From positions 124,001-188,000 of the forward strand of contig NZ_JACRSO010000004.1 in the NCBI RefSeq assembly GCF_014384745.1: 64,000 nt of DNA, given 5' to 3'. Positions 26,901 through 35,347 of this stretch are shown in pieces. The translations under genes were made by a program, and so were the position numbers. Each line of letters begins with the position of its first letter. Position 1 is the first letter of the stretch. The notes under the pieces were generated by a model. That model was not told where the DNA came from. It was given only the letters and a program-made list of their open reading frames with translations, and did no database searches. The stretch is from Luoshenia tenuis. GTDB taxonomy: Bacteria > Bacillota > Clostridia > Christensenellales > GCA-900066905.

Positions 26901-26929
26901 ATTATGCCGGTTATCCGCGCAAAAATCAA
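26901..26929 (-). promoter_or_regulatory. Promoter of solute-binding protein gene 3
   Basis: TTGATT (26924-26929), 17-bp spacer, CATAAT (26901-26906) on the minus strand. The arrangement is shared with the gene 4 promoter. Confidence 0.75.
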
Positions 26930-28282
26930 CCCCTTTTTGCTTAAAATTGATTCCTATTTTTTTACTTATCAGTTTGCTTTTTTCCATCGGTCTTTTGGCG
27001 CGGCTAACAAATCGCGCCATTTTGTCTTTATCTGCCGCTCCCTCCCCGCCTAAGCCATCCTCTCCCCACCTGCCTTCCTCCTTGAGGGAGGTGGCAGGCG
27101 CAGCCTGACGGAGGGAGTAATCCCCTCTCTCATTCTCTGCACACCACGTTGCACCCCTTTATCCTTATCTGCCACGCCATTCATCTTACAAGTAACGCCC
27201 CCTGCCAACGAACGAGATTCTTCGCTCGGCCTTACGGCCTCCCTCTGAATGACGGGGTTTCACCCCCTTGGCCCCTCCCCGCCCTCGCAATTTTCTTCAC
27301 TTTCTTGCCGCCATCCGCTTTCCCCCTTTGTCATTCCGAGCAGGGCGAGGAATCTCCTTACAACCTCTCTCGTCCCGTCTGCACGATCGGCCTCACGGTA
27401 AAGCGTCCCTTCTTCCCCTCCCGGTCATTCCATCTCCCCACTTGCCTCCCTCCTTGAGGGAGGTGGCAGGCCCTGCCTGACGGAGGAGTAATCCCCCCCT
27501 CCCCGCCCTCGCAATTTCCTTCACTTTCTTGCCGCCTTCTATTTTACCTCTTTGTCATTCCGAGCAGGGCGAGGAATCTCCTTACCACCTTCCCCGCCCT
27601 GTCTGCACGACCGGCCTCACGGCAAAGCGGCCCCCTCTCACCGTCTAAGCCATCCTCTCCCCACCTGCCTCCCTCCTTGAGGGAGGTGGCAGGCGCAGCC
27701 TGCCGGAGGGAGTAATCCCCGCTCACCGCCCCGTCGTTCCCTCCGCTTTCCTACCAGCCAAGTGCTTTCCCTCTTTATCATTCTAGTCAGGGCTACCGCC
27801 CTTTGTTCCGCTCCTGCCCTTGCGCGTTGCTTCGCGCTTTTTCACCCGCCATCCGCTTTCCCCCTTTGTCATTCCTCGCGGCCTATCGCCCCCTGATCGC
27901 TCATACGTTGTGCGTCCCCGCATGCCTTCGCCCGCCATTTGCCTTACCTCTTTGTCATTCCGAGCAGGGCTGCCGCCCTTTGTTCCGCTCCTGCCCTTGC
28001 GTGTTGCTTCGCGCTTTTCCACCCGCCAAGTGCTTTCCCTCTTTGTCATTCCGAGCAGGGCGAGGAATCTCCTTACCCCCTCCCCCGCCCCGTCTGCACG
28101 ATCGGCCTCACGGCAAAGCGTCCTCACCTCCCCATCCAGGCCATCCTCTCCCCACTTGCCTCCCTCCTTGAGGGAGGTGGCAGGCCCTGCCTGACGGAGG
28201 GAGTAATCCCCGCTCCCCGCCCTCGCCGTTCCCTCCGCTTTCCTACCCGTCCTCCCTTCGCTCCTTTGCGCAGCCCGGCCAC
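26930..28282 (+). repeat. Repeat region between paralogs 3 and 4
   Basis: No gene. The first 120 bp are AT-rich. Then come family A copies at 27073-27118, 27445-27488, 27668-27712 and 28159-28203, all of the CCTTGAGGGAGG subtype, alternating with family B left halves (about 27330, 27552 and 28047), one isolated B right half (about 27208-27255) and GGGC hairpins. Confidence 0.85.
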
Positions 28283-28314
28283 GCAAAAAGGGCCGGTCTC
28301 CCGGCCCCTTCTGC
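28283..28314 (-). terminator. Terminator after solute-binding protein gene 4
   Basis: 14-bp stem (28283-28296 with 28301-28314, one mismatch) with loop GAGA; the transcript arm ends CCCTTTTTGC. Confidence 0.8.
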
Positions 28315-28376
28315 TTTTCAGGGGAACGAACATTAAGCGAACGCGATTAGTCTATTTTTCTTATAACAAGCCGCCT

Positions 28377-29735
28377 TTACTGGTCGTTGGCCGCGATCAG
28401 ATCCTCCAGATCCTTTTGCAGCTTGGCGATGGTCTGCTTTTGCGCAGCTTCATCCTGCGTCAGCGCGCTCTGGACGATCTGCATCGAGAAGCGCTGTCCC
28501 TCAACAGAGGAGGCGCTAGGCGGAGAGGCGGGCAGCGGGTAGCACATGGGCACTACGTTGGGCAGCACGTCCTTGATTACCATCTGCTGGAACTCGCTCT
28601 CGCACTTGTCAAAGAAGCTGGAACGGGTGGGCAGCGGGTTCATATCGCCCTTGGCAAAGCACTCGCTGGTGTTCTCGCTGTACCACTTGAGCACCTTCAT
28701 CGCCACGTCTTTATGCTTGCTCTGCTCGAACACCATAAAGCCGTTGATGCAGTTCTGTCCCTTCATGATGCCGCCGTCATAGGTCTTCAGCGGCGGGACC
28801 ACCGCCACATCCAGCCCAGCCGCCAGGGGCTCGCGCAGCTCGGCCGTGCCGCCGACGATGATGCCGGCCTTCTCGGCCATGAACAGCTTCTTGGCGTCCT
28901 CGCCTTGGTAACCTTCGATGCCCTCGGGGATCACGCCCTCGTCCTTCATGTCGCGGATCCACTTCATCAGGCTGTAGGTCTCTTTCTTATCCAGGTTGGC
29001 CTTGCCGTCCTTGTCATAGTACAGTCCGCCGTTGGCCGTGCCGTAAATGTTGGCGATCTTGCCGTCGGCCGCTACGCCAAAGGAGATGCCGTACACATCG
29101 CTGCCCCGTTTGCGGAACACCTTGGCCACGTCGATCATCTCTTCCCAGCTGGTGGGCATGGCAAGCCCGGCCTCGTCCAGCCAATCCTGGCGGATGACGG
29201 TGATGCGCGGGTCAAAGTTCCAGGGGATGCCGATCTGCTTGCCCTTATAGGTCCAATATTCCAGGGCCCCCTCGGGGAAGTCGGTATCCGTGCCCTCTTT
29301 CTTCCACTCGTCTACGATCCATTGCAGGTCCGCCGCTTCGCCCGTCACCGCGAACTGGAAGGGCATGAACCCGCCGCCGGTGGAAAAGTCCGGGGCCGAG
29401 TTGGAGGCCACCGCCGTAGAGAAGGTCTCAAACCAGTTGCTCCAGGGCAGGTTGGTGTAGTTAAAGGTCACGTTGGGGTCCACCTCTTCGGTGTAACGCT
29501 TGATGGTCTCCTCAGCGATGGCGGGATACTTCTCCGCCGCGCCCCATGCCATGTCCCAAAAGACGATCTCCACCGGCTCGGCGGCCATGCCTGTGCCGCC
29601 GCTGGCGCTGGAAGACGCGTCCCCGCCCGTGGTCGCGGCGCCGCCGGCGTCCGGCGCACCCCCGCAGCCTACCATGCTTAGGCCCATGGCCGCCACCAAA
29701 AGCAGGCTCATGATCAGGGTCAGTCCTTTTTTCAT
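28377..29735 (-). CDS. Sugar-type ABC solute-binding lipoprotein (paralog 4)
   Basis: Secreted lipoprotein of 452 residues, lipobox MVGC (Cys24), then a Gly/Ser/Ala linker. Closest by eye to paralogs 2 and 3 (NLPWSNWFETFSTAVASNS and QNCINGFMVFEQSKHKD). I place the start at the ATG at 29735 with GGAGGG about 10 nt upstream; a TTG seven codons earlier overlaps the ribosome binding site itself. It has its own promoter, a leader of about 340 nt with a perfect hairpin, a five-site phased array and a terminator. No transporter membrane partner is present. Confidence 0.93.
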   Translation of the reverse strand: MKKGLTLIMSLLLVAAMGLSMVGCGGAPDAGGAATTGGDASSSASGGTGMAAEPVEIVFWDMAWGAAEKYPAIAEETIKRYTEEVDPNVTFNYTNLPWSNWFETFSTAVASNSAPDFSTGGGFMPFQFAVTGEAADLQWIVDEWKKEGTDTDFPEGALEYWTYKGKQIGIPWNFDPRITVIRQDWLDEAGLAMPTSWEEMIDVAKVFRKRGSDVYGISFGVAADGKIANIYGTANGGLYYDKDGKANLDKKETYSLMKWIRDMKDEGVIPEGIEGYQGEDAKKLFMAEKAGIIVGGTAELREPLAAGLDVAVVPPLKTYDGGIMKGQNCINGFMVFEQSKHKDVAMKVLKWYSENTSECFAKGDMNPLPTRSSFFDKCESEFQQMVIKDVLPNVVPMCYPLPASPPSASSVEGQRFSMQIVQSALTQDEAAQKQTIAKLQKDLEDLIAANDQ

Positions 29736-29788
29736 TGCTGTGTGTCCCTCCTTCAATTTTGGGTCGTTCGCTTCAAGCCCTTACCCTT

Positions 29789-29826
29789 AGACCTCTCCCC
29801 CCTCCTGCCCTTTTGCGAAGAGGTCT
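29789..29826 (-). promoter_or_regulatory. Leader hairpin of solute-binding protein gene 4
   Basis: AGACCTCT pairs perfectly with AGAGGTCT on the transcript. Compared with genes 1 and 3 both arms changed together (A-U to G-C), which supports a conserved RNA or DNA structure. Confidence 0.6.
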
Positions 29827-30033
29827 TGCTTGCCTTTTTGCCGGCCTGCCCGTAAAATGGGTACAAAAAATACGCCCCTGCGCTTACCTGTAAGCGCAAA
29901 GCCCACCCCGGCCGCTATGTTGTTTACCGCCTGTTGTAGAAAGATGGGCGCCCCTGCCGCCCGGGCCCTTTTGGAATAGATCAGCTTGGAACAAGAGTAT
30001 ATTGCCTAGAATTACGTCGAATTATGGTTTTAT

Positions 30034-30080
30034 TTCACGTTTTAGCCATATTTAATTCATATTCTTCACTTTATATTCAC
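30034..30080 (-). promoter_or_regulatory. Phased GTGAA half-site array, solute-binding protein 4
   Basis: Plus-strand half-sites begin at 30076 (TTCAC), 30065 (TTCAC), 30056 (TTCAT), 30045 (GCCAT, degenerate) and 30034 (TTCAC): spacings 11, 9, 11 and 11 bp. The first abuts the -10 box. Confidence 0.6.
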
Positions 30081-30109
30081 ATTATGCCTGCTGCGCTTCT
30101 AAAAAGCAA
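30081..30109 (-). promoter_or_regulatory. Promoter of solute-binding protein gene 4
   Basis: TTGCTT (30104-30109), 17-bp spacer, CATAAT (30081-30086) on the minus strand. Confidence 0.75.
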
Positions 30110-31338
30110 CCCCTAAAGTAAAAATAGTTTTACAAATTTTGTCGTTTTGCTTTTTGATCTGTCCCGGCCCCTCCCGCGCAATTTCCTCCGCTTTTCCAAC
30201 CATCATTTGCCTTGCCCCCGCGTTATTCCTCCTGGGGCCATGGCCCCTCTTGTTCCGCTCCTGCCCTTGCGCACTGCCTTGCGCTTTTTCGCACGCCATA
30301 TGCTTTCCCTCTCTGTCATTCCCCGCGGGCTATCGCCCTCTGATCGCTCATACGTTGTGCGTCCCCACATGCTCTCGCCCGCCAGCAGCTTTCTTTCTCT
30401 CTATCATTCCAGCCAGGGCTATCGCCCCTTTAGCCGCTCCCTGCCCTTACAGTTTTCTCCGTCCCTTTCGCCCGCAATTTACTTTCCCTCTCTGTCATCC
30501 CTCGCAGGGCTGTCGCCCCCTTAGCCGCTCCCCGCCCTTACAATTTTCTCCGTCCCTCTTGCCCGCCATTTGCTTTCTTTCTCTCTATCATTCCAGCCAA
30601 GGTTGCCGCCCCCTTAGCCGCTCCCCGCCCTTACAATTTTCTCCGTCCCTTTCGCCCGCCATTTACTTTCCCTCTCTGTCATTCCGAGCGGGCTATCGCC
30701 CCCTTAACCGCTCCCCGCCCTTACAATTTTCTCCGTCCCTCTTGCCCGCCATTTGCTTTCCCCCTCTGTCATTCCGAGCGCAGCGAGGAATCTCTTGACA
30801 ACCGCTTGACCCTGCACGCGCCACTTCCTTTAAGTTAAAGTGCCCTCATCTCCCCATCCAAGCCATCCTCTCCCCACTTGCCTCCCTCTTTGAGGGAGGT
30901 GGCAGGCCCCTGCCTGCCGGAGGGAGTAATCTCCTCTCTCATTCTCTGCACACCACGCTATCTCCTTACCACCTTCTCCACCCGGTCTGCACTGCTAACC
31001 ACACGCCAAAGTGCCCTCACCTCCCCACCCAGGCCATCCTCTCCCCACTTGCCTCCCTCTTTGAGGGAGGTGGCAGGCCCTGCCTGCCGGAGGGAGTAAT
31101 CTCCTCTCTCATTCTCTGCACACCGCGTTATCTCCTTACCGCCTTCTCTACCCAGCCTGCACAACCCGCCTCACGGCAAAGTCCCCTCGCCTCCCCACCC
31201 AGGCCATCCTCTCCCCACTTGCCTCCCTCTTTGAGGGAGGTGGCAGGCCCCTGCCTGCCGGAGGGAGAGTCCCCCTTCCCTCCCCCTCGTTTTTCCTTGC
31301 CCGCCGCCGGGTGCGGCATCCCCTCTCTCCCCCAATAC
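30110..31338 (+). repeat. Repeat region before the PRPP synthetase terminator
   Basis: No gene. 30220-30780 is a run of about eight units of 80-100 bp, each with a GGGCTATCGCCC-type hairpin, CCGCTCC, TTCTCCGTCCC and CCCGCCATTTGC. A family B left half follows at about 30766. Family A copies lie at 30881-30926, 31052-31096 and 31222-31269, embedded in a unit of about 170 bp repeated three times. Confidence 0.85.
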
Positions 31339-31372
31339 AAAAAGGCCCCCGCCTATATATAGGCGGGGGCCT
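31339..31372 (-). terminator. Terminator of the PRPP synthetase gene
   Basis: AGGCCCCCGCCTA pairs with TAGGCGGGGGCCT around a short AT loop, followed on the transcript by TTTTTGT. Confidence 0.9.
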
Positions 31373-31390
31373 CGATCTTCAGCTTGTCCT

Positions 31391-32557
31391 CTAGCGCTGG
31401 CCGCGCTTTTTCAGCAGCGCCTCGATCTTCTGGTGCGGGTCGATAATGGTGGAGACCGAGATATCGTGGTTCAGCGCCGCGATAAAGTAGGCGATGTACT
31501 TGGATACATCCACCTCGAAGAACCACTCCTTCTTGCGCAGCTCCTCGGGCACATAGGTCAAGTTGCTGCCCAGCACGCCCGAGATCACGCCCTCCTCGTA
31601 GGCCTTGTCAAAGGCGGCGAACCCGCCGGTGAAAATGCCGTAGGTGGCGTAGGCAAAAATGCGGCCCACCTTCTGCTTTTGCAGGCTGTAGGCGATATCC
31701 AGCATGCTCTCGCCCGAGGAGATGATGTCGTCGGCGATGAACACATCCTTGCCCTCCACGGAGCTGCCCAGGTACTCGTGGGCCACGATGGGGTTGCGGC
31801 CGTTGACCACGCGGGAGTAATCCCGGCGCTTGTAGAACATGCCCAGGTCCACCCCCAGCACGGAGGCGTAGTACATGTTGCGGTTCATGGCCCCCTCGTC
31901 GGGGCTGACGATCATAAAGTGCTCCCGGTCGATATTGATGTCCGGCACGTGCTTAAACAGGGTCTTTAGCACCTGGTAGCTGGGCATCACGTTGTCAAAG
32001 CCCATCAGCGGCACGGCGTTTTGCACCCGGGCGTCGTGCGCGTCAAAGGTGACTACGTTGCTCACCCCCATGTGCTGGAGCTCCTGGAGCATCACCGCGC
32101 AGTCCAGGCTCTCCCGGTAGCTGCGCCGGTGCTGGCGGCCGCCGTAAAGCAGCGGCATGATCACGCTGATGCGCTTGGCCTTGCCGCTGGCCGCCTGGAT
32201 CAGGCGCTTTAAGTCCTGGAAATGGTCGTCGGGAGACATGGAGTTCTGCTGGCCGAACATGTTGTATTTGCAGGAGTAGTTGCCTACGTCGATGATGAAG
32301 TACAGGTCATCCCCCCGGACGGTGGATTTGATGATGCCCTTGCCGTCTCCCGAGGAGAAGCGGGGGCACTCGCTCTCTACGATAAAGGTCTCATGGTCGC
32401 GTCCGGCCTCCTTGGCCCAGTTAAGCAGGTGGTTGTTGATCTTATCCCCCAGCTCCCTTGCGCCCTCTAAGGGGATAATGCCCAGCGGTCCTACGCAGTC
32501 CGCCTCGTCGAAAAACAATTGCACTTCCACATTCTCCGTCTGCCTCTGGTTGTCCAT
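31391..32557 (-). CDS. prs: Ribose-phosphate pyrophosphokinase (PRPP synthetase)
   Basis: Makes phosphoribosyl pyrophosphate from ribose 5-phosphate and ATP for nucleotide, His and Trp synthesis. At 388 residues it is longer than the usual 310-320 residue enzyme; extra sequence is at the N-terminus and near 70-120. Recognisable parts are MPLLYGGRQHRRSYRES, the DAHDARVQNAVP metal and ribose segment and the PRPP loop FIADDIISSGESMLD, which is divergent from the usual DDMIDT(A/G)GT. The ATG at 32557 has AAAGGAG at 7 nt. A single gene with its own terminator. It belongs to the long variant seen in some Clostridia; catalytic competence is likely but not certain. Confidence 0.85.
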   Translation of the reverse strand: MDNQRQTENVEVQLFFDEADCVGPLGIIPLEGARELGDKINNHLLNWAKEAGRDHETFIVESECPRFSSGDGKGIIKSTVRGDDLYFIIDVGNYSCKYNMFGQQNSMSPDDHFQDLKRLIQAASGKAKRISVIMPLLYGGRQHRRSYRESLDCAVMLQELQHMGVSNVVTFDAHDARVQNAVPLMGFDNVMPSYQVLKTLFKHVPDINIDREHFMIVSPDEGAMNRNMYYASVLGVDLGMFYKRRDYSRVVNGRNPIVAHEYLGSSVEGKDVFIADDIISSGESMLDIAYSLQKQKVGRIFAYATYGIFTGGFAAFDKAYEEGVISGVLGSNLTYVPEELRKKEWFFEVDVSKYIAYFIAALNHDISVSTIIDPHQKIEALLKKRGQR

Positions 32558-33208
32558 TTCCAAACTCCTTTTATTCTATTTGCCGGCCCGCATGGCCGGT
32601 ACATTTCCTGTCGGCGTAATTATAATAGCACATTCCCAAAGGATTCTCCACCGCGCGTGGCGTTTTTTGTTAACTTTTTTAGATTTTTTCACCTCCGCGC
32701 CCCTTTACCGGCGGATTACCCCGCCGCCAAACGTGGTACAATAGGGATAGACCGCATGGCGGCGCGCCGATGGGGCAAAAACCCCGGCAGCGCAGAAGGC
32801 CCCCCTTCTCGCCGCCCTCCTTGAGGGAGGTGGCAGGCCCCGCCTGCCGGCGGGCGTTGCTCCCCATGCGCAGGCCATTTGCCCCTGTCATTCCGAGCAG
32901 GGCTATCGCCCCCCTGACCGCTCATACGTTGTACGTTCCCGCAGGCTTTCGCTCGCCAAACGCTTTCCCTCTCTGTTATTCCGAGCGCAAGCGAGGAATC
33001 TCACGGCTACCTCGAAAGCCCCGCCTGTACCGCGCTGTTTAGGTACAACGTCCTGCCGCCCGGCAGCGCATGGGTAACGCACCCCCTTCTCGCCTCCCTC
33101 TTTGAGGGAGGTGGCAGGCCCCGCCTGCCGGAGGGAGTTGCTCCCCAGCTGCGCGCAGGCCTCAACAAACGTCCAAAATCCACCAAACGAAAGGATGGTA
33201 TTTTCATT
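32558..33208 (+). repeat. Intergenic repeats between prs and the aminopeptidase
   Basis: The first 150 bp contain the prs promoter region (TGCTATTATAAT near 32618-32629 on the minus strand, -35 not clear). Then come family A copies at 32813-32855 and 33093-33137, a GGGCTATCGCCC hairpin at about 32900 and a B left half at 32971. No gene. Confidence 0.75.
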
Positions 33209-34324
33209 ATGCTAGACCCACGCATCAAAGAATTGGCCCACAACCTCATCACCTATTCGGTGGACCTTCAGCCCGGCGAGCGGGTGCTTATCGAGGCCAT
33301 CGGCATCGATAACGCCCTTACCTGCGCCCTGGTGCAGGAGGCCTACAAGGCCGGCGGGCTGCCCTTTGTGCAGCTGCAAAACAACACCGTGCTGCGCGCG
33401 CTGCAAATGGGCTGTACTGACGAGCAGCTTTCCCTCATGGCCCGTCTGGAGGGCGAGCGCATGGCCAACATGCAGGCCTACATCGGCGTGCGCGGCGGGG
33501 ATAATATGAGCGAGCTGTCCGACGTGCCCCCTTCCCAGCAGGAGCGCTACCAGCGCCTTTACTGGGAGCCGGTGCACGGGCGCATCCGCGTGCCCCGCAC
33601 CAAATGGGTGGTGCTGCGCTACCCCAACCCCGCCATGGCCCAGCTGGCGGGCACCAGCACCGAGCAGTTTGAGGATTACTATTTTGCCGTTTGCAACCTC
33701 AACTACGCCAAAATGTCCGCCGCCATGGACGCACTGGTGGCCCTGATGGAGCGCACCGACCGGGTGCGCCTCACCGGCAGGGATACCGACCTGCGCTTTT
33801 CCATCAAAGGCATCCCCGCCATCAAGTGCGACGGGCGCATGAACATCCCCGACGGCGAGGTCTTTACCGCCCCGGTGAAAGATTCGGTGGAGGGCCATAT
33901 CGCCTTTAACACCCCTTCGCTGGAGGCGGGCTTCACCTTCCAGGATATTCGGCTGGAGTTCCAAAAGGGCAAGATCGTGCGCGCCACCGCCAACGACGAA
34001 AAGCGCATCAACAGCCTTTTGGATACCGACGCGGGCGCCCGGTACGTGGGCGAGTTCGCCATCGGCGTCAACCCCTACATCACCCGCCCCATGCGCGATA
34101 CCCTGTTTGACGAGAAGATCGCCGGCTCCTTCCACTTTACCCCCGGCGCCTGCTACGATGAGGCGCCCAACGGCAACGCCTCCGCCCTGCACTGGGACCT
34201 GGTGTTCATCCAGACCCCGGAATACGGCGGCGGCGAGATGTATTTTGACGATGTGCTGGTGCGCAAGGACGGCATTTTCGTCCTGCCTGAGCTTGAGCCC
34301 CTCAACCCCGAAAACCTCAAATAA
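33209..34324 (+). CDS. M29-family metalloaminopeptidase
   Basis: Cytoplasmic aminopeptidase of 371 residues, the normal length of the AmpS/AmpT (M29) family, removing N-terminal amino acids from peptides with two bound metal ions. Likely metal ligands and catalytic residues are Glu217 (NIPDGEVFTAP), Glu282 (GEFAIGVNP), His309 (SFHFTPG), His328 and Asp330 (ALHWDLVF). The start has AAAGGATGG upstream at about 10 nt. Single gene, with a terminator 20 bp after the stop. Confidence 0.93.
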   Translation: MLDPRIKELAHNLITYSVDLQPGERVLIEAIGIDNALTCALVQEAYKAGGLPFVQLQNNTVLRALQMGCTDEQLSLMARLEGERMANMQAYIGVRGGDNMSELSDVPPSQQERYQRLYWEPVHGRIRVPRTKWVVLRYPNPAMAQLAGTSTEQFEDYYFAVCNLNYAKMSAAMDALVALMERTDRVRLTGRDTDLRFSIKGIPAIKCDGRMNIPDGEVFTAPVKDSVEGHIAFNTPSLEAGFTFQDIRLEFQKGKIVRATANDEKRINSLLDTDAGARYVGEFAIGVNPYITRPMRDTLFDEKIAGSFHFTPGACYDEAPNGNASALHWDLVFIQTPEYGGGEMYFDDVLVRKDGIFVLPELEPLNPENLK

Positions 34325-34343
34325 CTCCGCCGCCAGGATAAAC

Positions 34344-34377
34344 AAAAGCGCCCTGCAATGCGCAGGGCGCTTTTGCT
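34344..34377 (+). terminator. Terminator of the aminopeptidase gene
   Basis: AAAAGCGCCCTGC pairs with GCAGGGCGCTTTT, with TTTT at the end of the stem. Confidence 0.88.
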
Positions 34378-34527
34378 ATGCCCGCTCTTTCCTCTAAAAG
34401 GCCCGCACCGCGCCGCAAGGGGAAAGTATGAGTTTTTGTTCAGATGTATCTCTCCCTCCGGCGCGCCCTGCCTGCTGGAGGGCGTTTGTCCCAGCCCGGC
34501 GCGTCCGCCCCGCCTGGGTTCTCTCCT

Positions 34528-34983
34528 TTACGCCCAGCGCGCCACACAGTACGCCGCGCCTTTAAGCCCGGCTGCCAGCGCCAGGATGGCGGCCGCCGTG
34601 TAAAACGCCGTCATATCGTAAAGCGCCGCCGTCAGCGTAATGGCCAAAAGCGCCACCAGCAAAATATCCATCACCCGCCCGCCGCTCTTATCGTGCAGAT
34701 AGCATTTTCGTTCGTCCCTGCGCTCCAGCGCCTGCGCCCTGCGGGCCTGCCGGTCCCGCAGCAGCCTTTTGTTGCGGTGGATGCACACAAAGATGTAAAT
34801 CAGCCCGCCGAAAAAGATCACCCGGCTGGCCGCGTCCGCAAACCCGGTCATCACCCGCGAATCTCCCCCGCCGGTCTCCCCGACCAATACCATGTAGCCC
34901 AACATCAGCGCCACCGCCGCCCAAAGCAAGCGTATCCGCCATTGGATCTGCTGAACATAGGTTAAGGCTTTAAATCTTTTCAT
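34528..34983 (-). CDS. Predicted four-helix membrane protein paired with XRE regulator
   Basis: Protein of 151 residues with hydrophobic segments at about 16-36, 50-68, 104-121 and 125-145 and a basic loop (RNKRLLRDRQARRAQALERR) in the middle. No known family identified. It overlaps the end of the XRE gene by 14 nt, an arrangement common for small regulator plus membrane protein pairs in Clostridia, so both are expected to be made together under control of the palindromes at 35222-35250. No catalytic motif is seen. Confidence 0.75.
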   Translation of the reverse strand: MKRFKALTYVQQIQWRIRLLWAAVALMLGYMVLVGETGGGDSRVMTGFADAASRVIFFGGLIYIFVCIHRNKRLLRDRQARRAQALERRDERKCYLHDKSGGRVMDILLVALLAITLTAALYDMTAFYTAAAILALAAGLKGAAYCVARWA

Positions 34984-35200
34984 ACGCCAGTTCCTCCGCT
35001 TCTAAATTCTCCTTTAGGCAGCAAAGCTCTTCCACCGTGGTGCCAAATACCTGCGCCAACCGGTAAGCCAGCATCAGCGAGGGGTTATACTGCTCCTTTT
35101 CGATGGAGATCACCGTTCTGGCGGAAACCCGCACCGCCTGGGCCAGCTGCTGCTGGGTCATCCCCGCGGCCAAACGCGCCTGGCGCACCCTGGTCTTCAC
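34970..35200 (-). CDS. Small XRE-family transcriptional regulator
   Basis: DNA-binding protein of 76 residues consisting almost only of a Cro/C1 HTH (RQARLAAGMTQQQLAQAV, RTVISIEKEQYNPSLMLAYR). I use the GTG at 35200 because GGAGG lies 9 nt upstream; the open frame continues to 35305 but would include the promoter and operator. Its own promoter overlaps two palindromes, so it probably represses its operon with the membrane protein gene. Confidence 0.87.
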   Translation of the reverse strand: MKTRVRQARLAAGMTQQQLAQAVRVSARTVISIEKEQYNPSLMLAYRLAQVFGTTVEELCCLKENLEAEELAYEKI

Positions 35201-35221
35201 GCCCCATCGCCTCCTAAATAC

Positions 35222-35250
35222 GAAGTTTACTTCACATGAAGCTACCTTCA
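35222..35250. promoter_or_regulatory. Twin palindromic operator
   Basis: Two dyads with the same half-site, GAAGTTTACTTC (35222-35233) and TGAAGCTACCTTCA (35237-35250), centre to centre about 16 bp, placed between the -10 box and the XRE start codon. Confidence 0.65.
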
Positions 35251-35278
35251 TATTATGCGATCGAAAGCAAAAAGTCAA
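35250..35278 (-). promoter_or_regulatory. Promoter of the XRE/membrane protein operon
   Basis: TTGACT (35273-35278), 17-bp spacer, TAATAT (35250-35255) on the minus strand. Confidence 0.75.
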
Positions 35279-35303
35279 TCCCTTCCCCTTTATTTTTCCA
35301 CGC

Positions 35304-35330
35304 AAAACGCCCCCGGCAACCGGAGGCGTT
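35304..35330 (-). terminator. Terminator of the DUF421-DUF4363 operon
   Basis: AACGCCTCCGG pairs with CCGGGGGCGTT around a TTG loop, then TTTTG. Confidence 0.85.
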
Positions 35331-35347
35331 CTCGCATCTTAAAGGGT

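Noticed and set aside
27939..29681. Long plus-strand frames opposite the four solute-binding protein genes
   Set aside because: They begin in repeats and mirror the conserved minus-strand genes. They recur in all four copies only because the sense genes are conserved.
33212..34345. 377-codon open frame antisense to the aminopeptidase gene
   Set aside because: The plus-strand frame is a full M29 enzyme with all metal ligands. The antisense frame has His/Gly/Ala-rich composition and no known motif.
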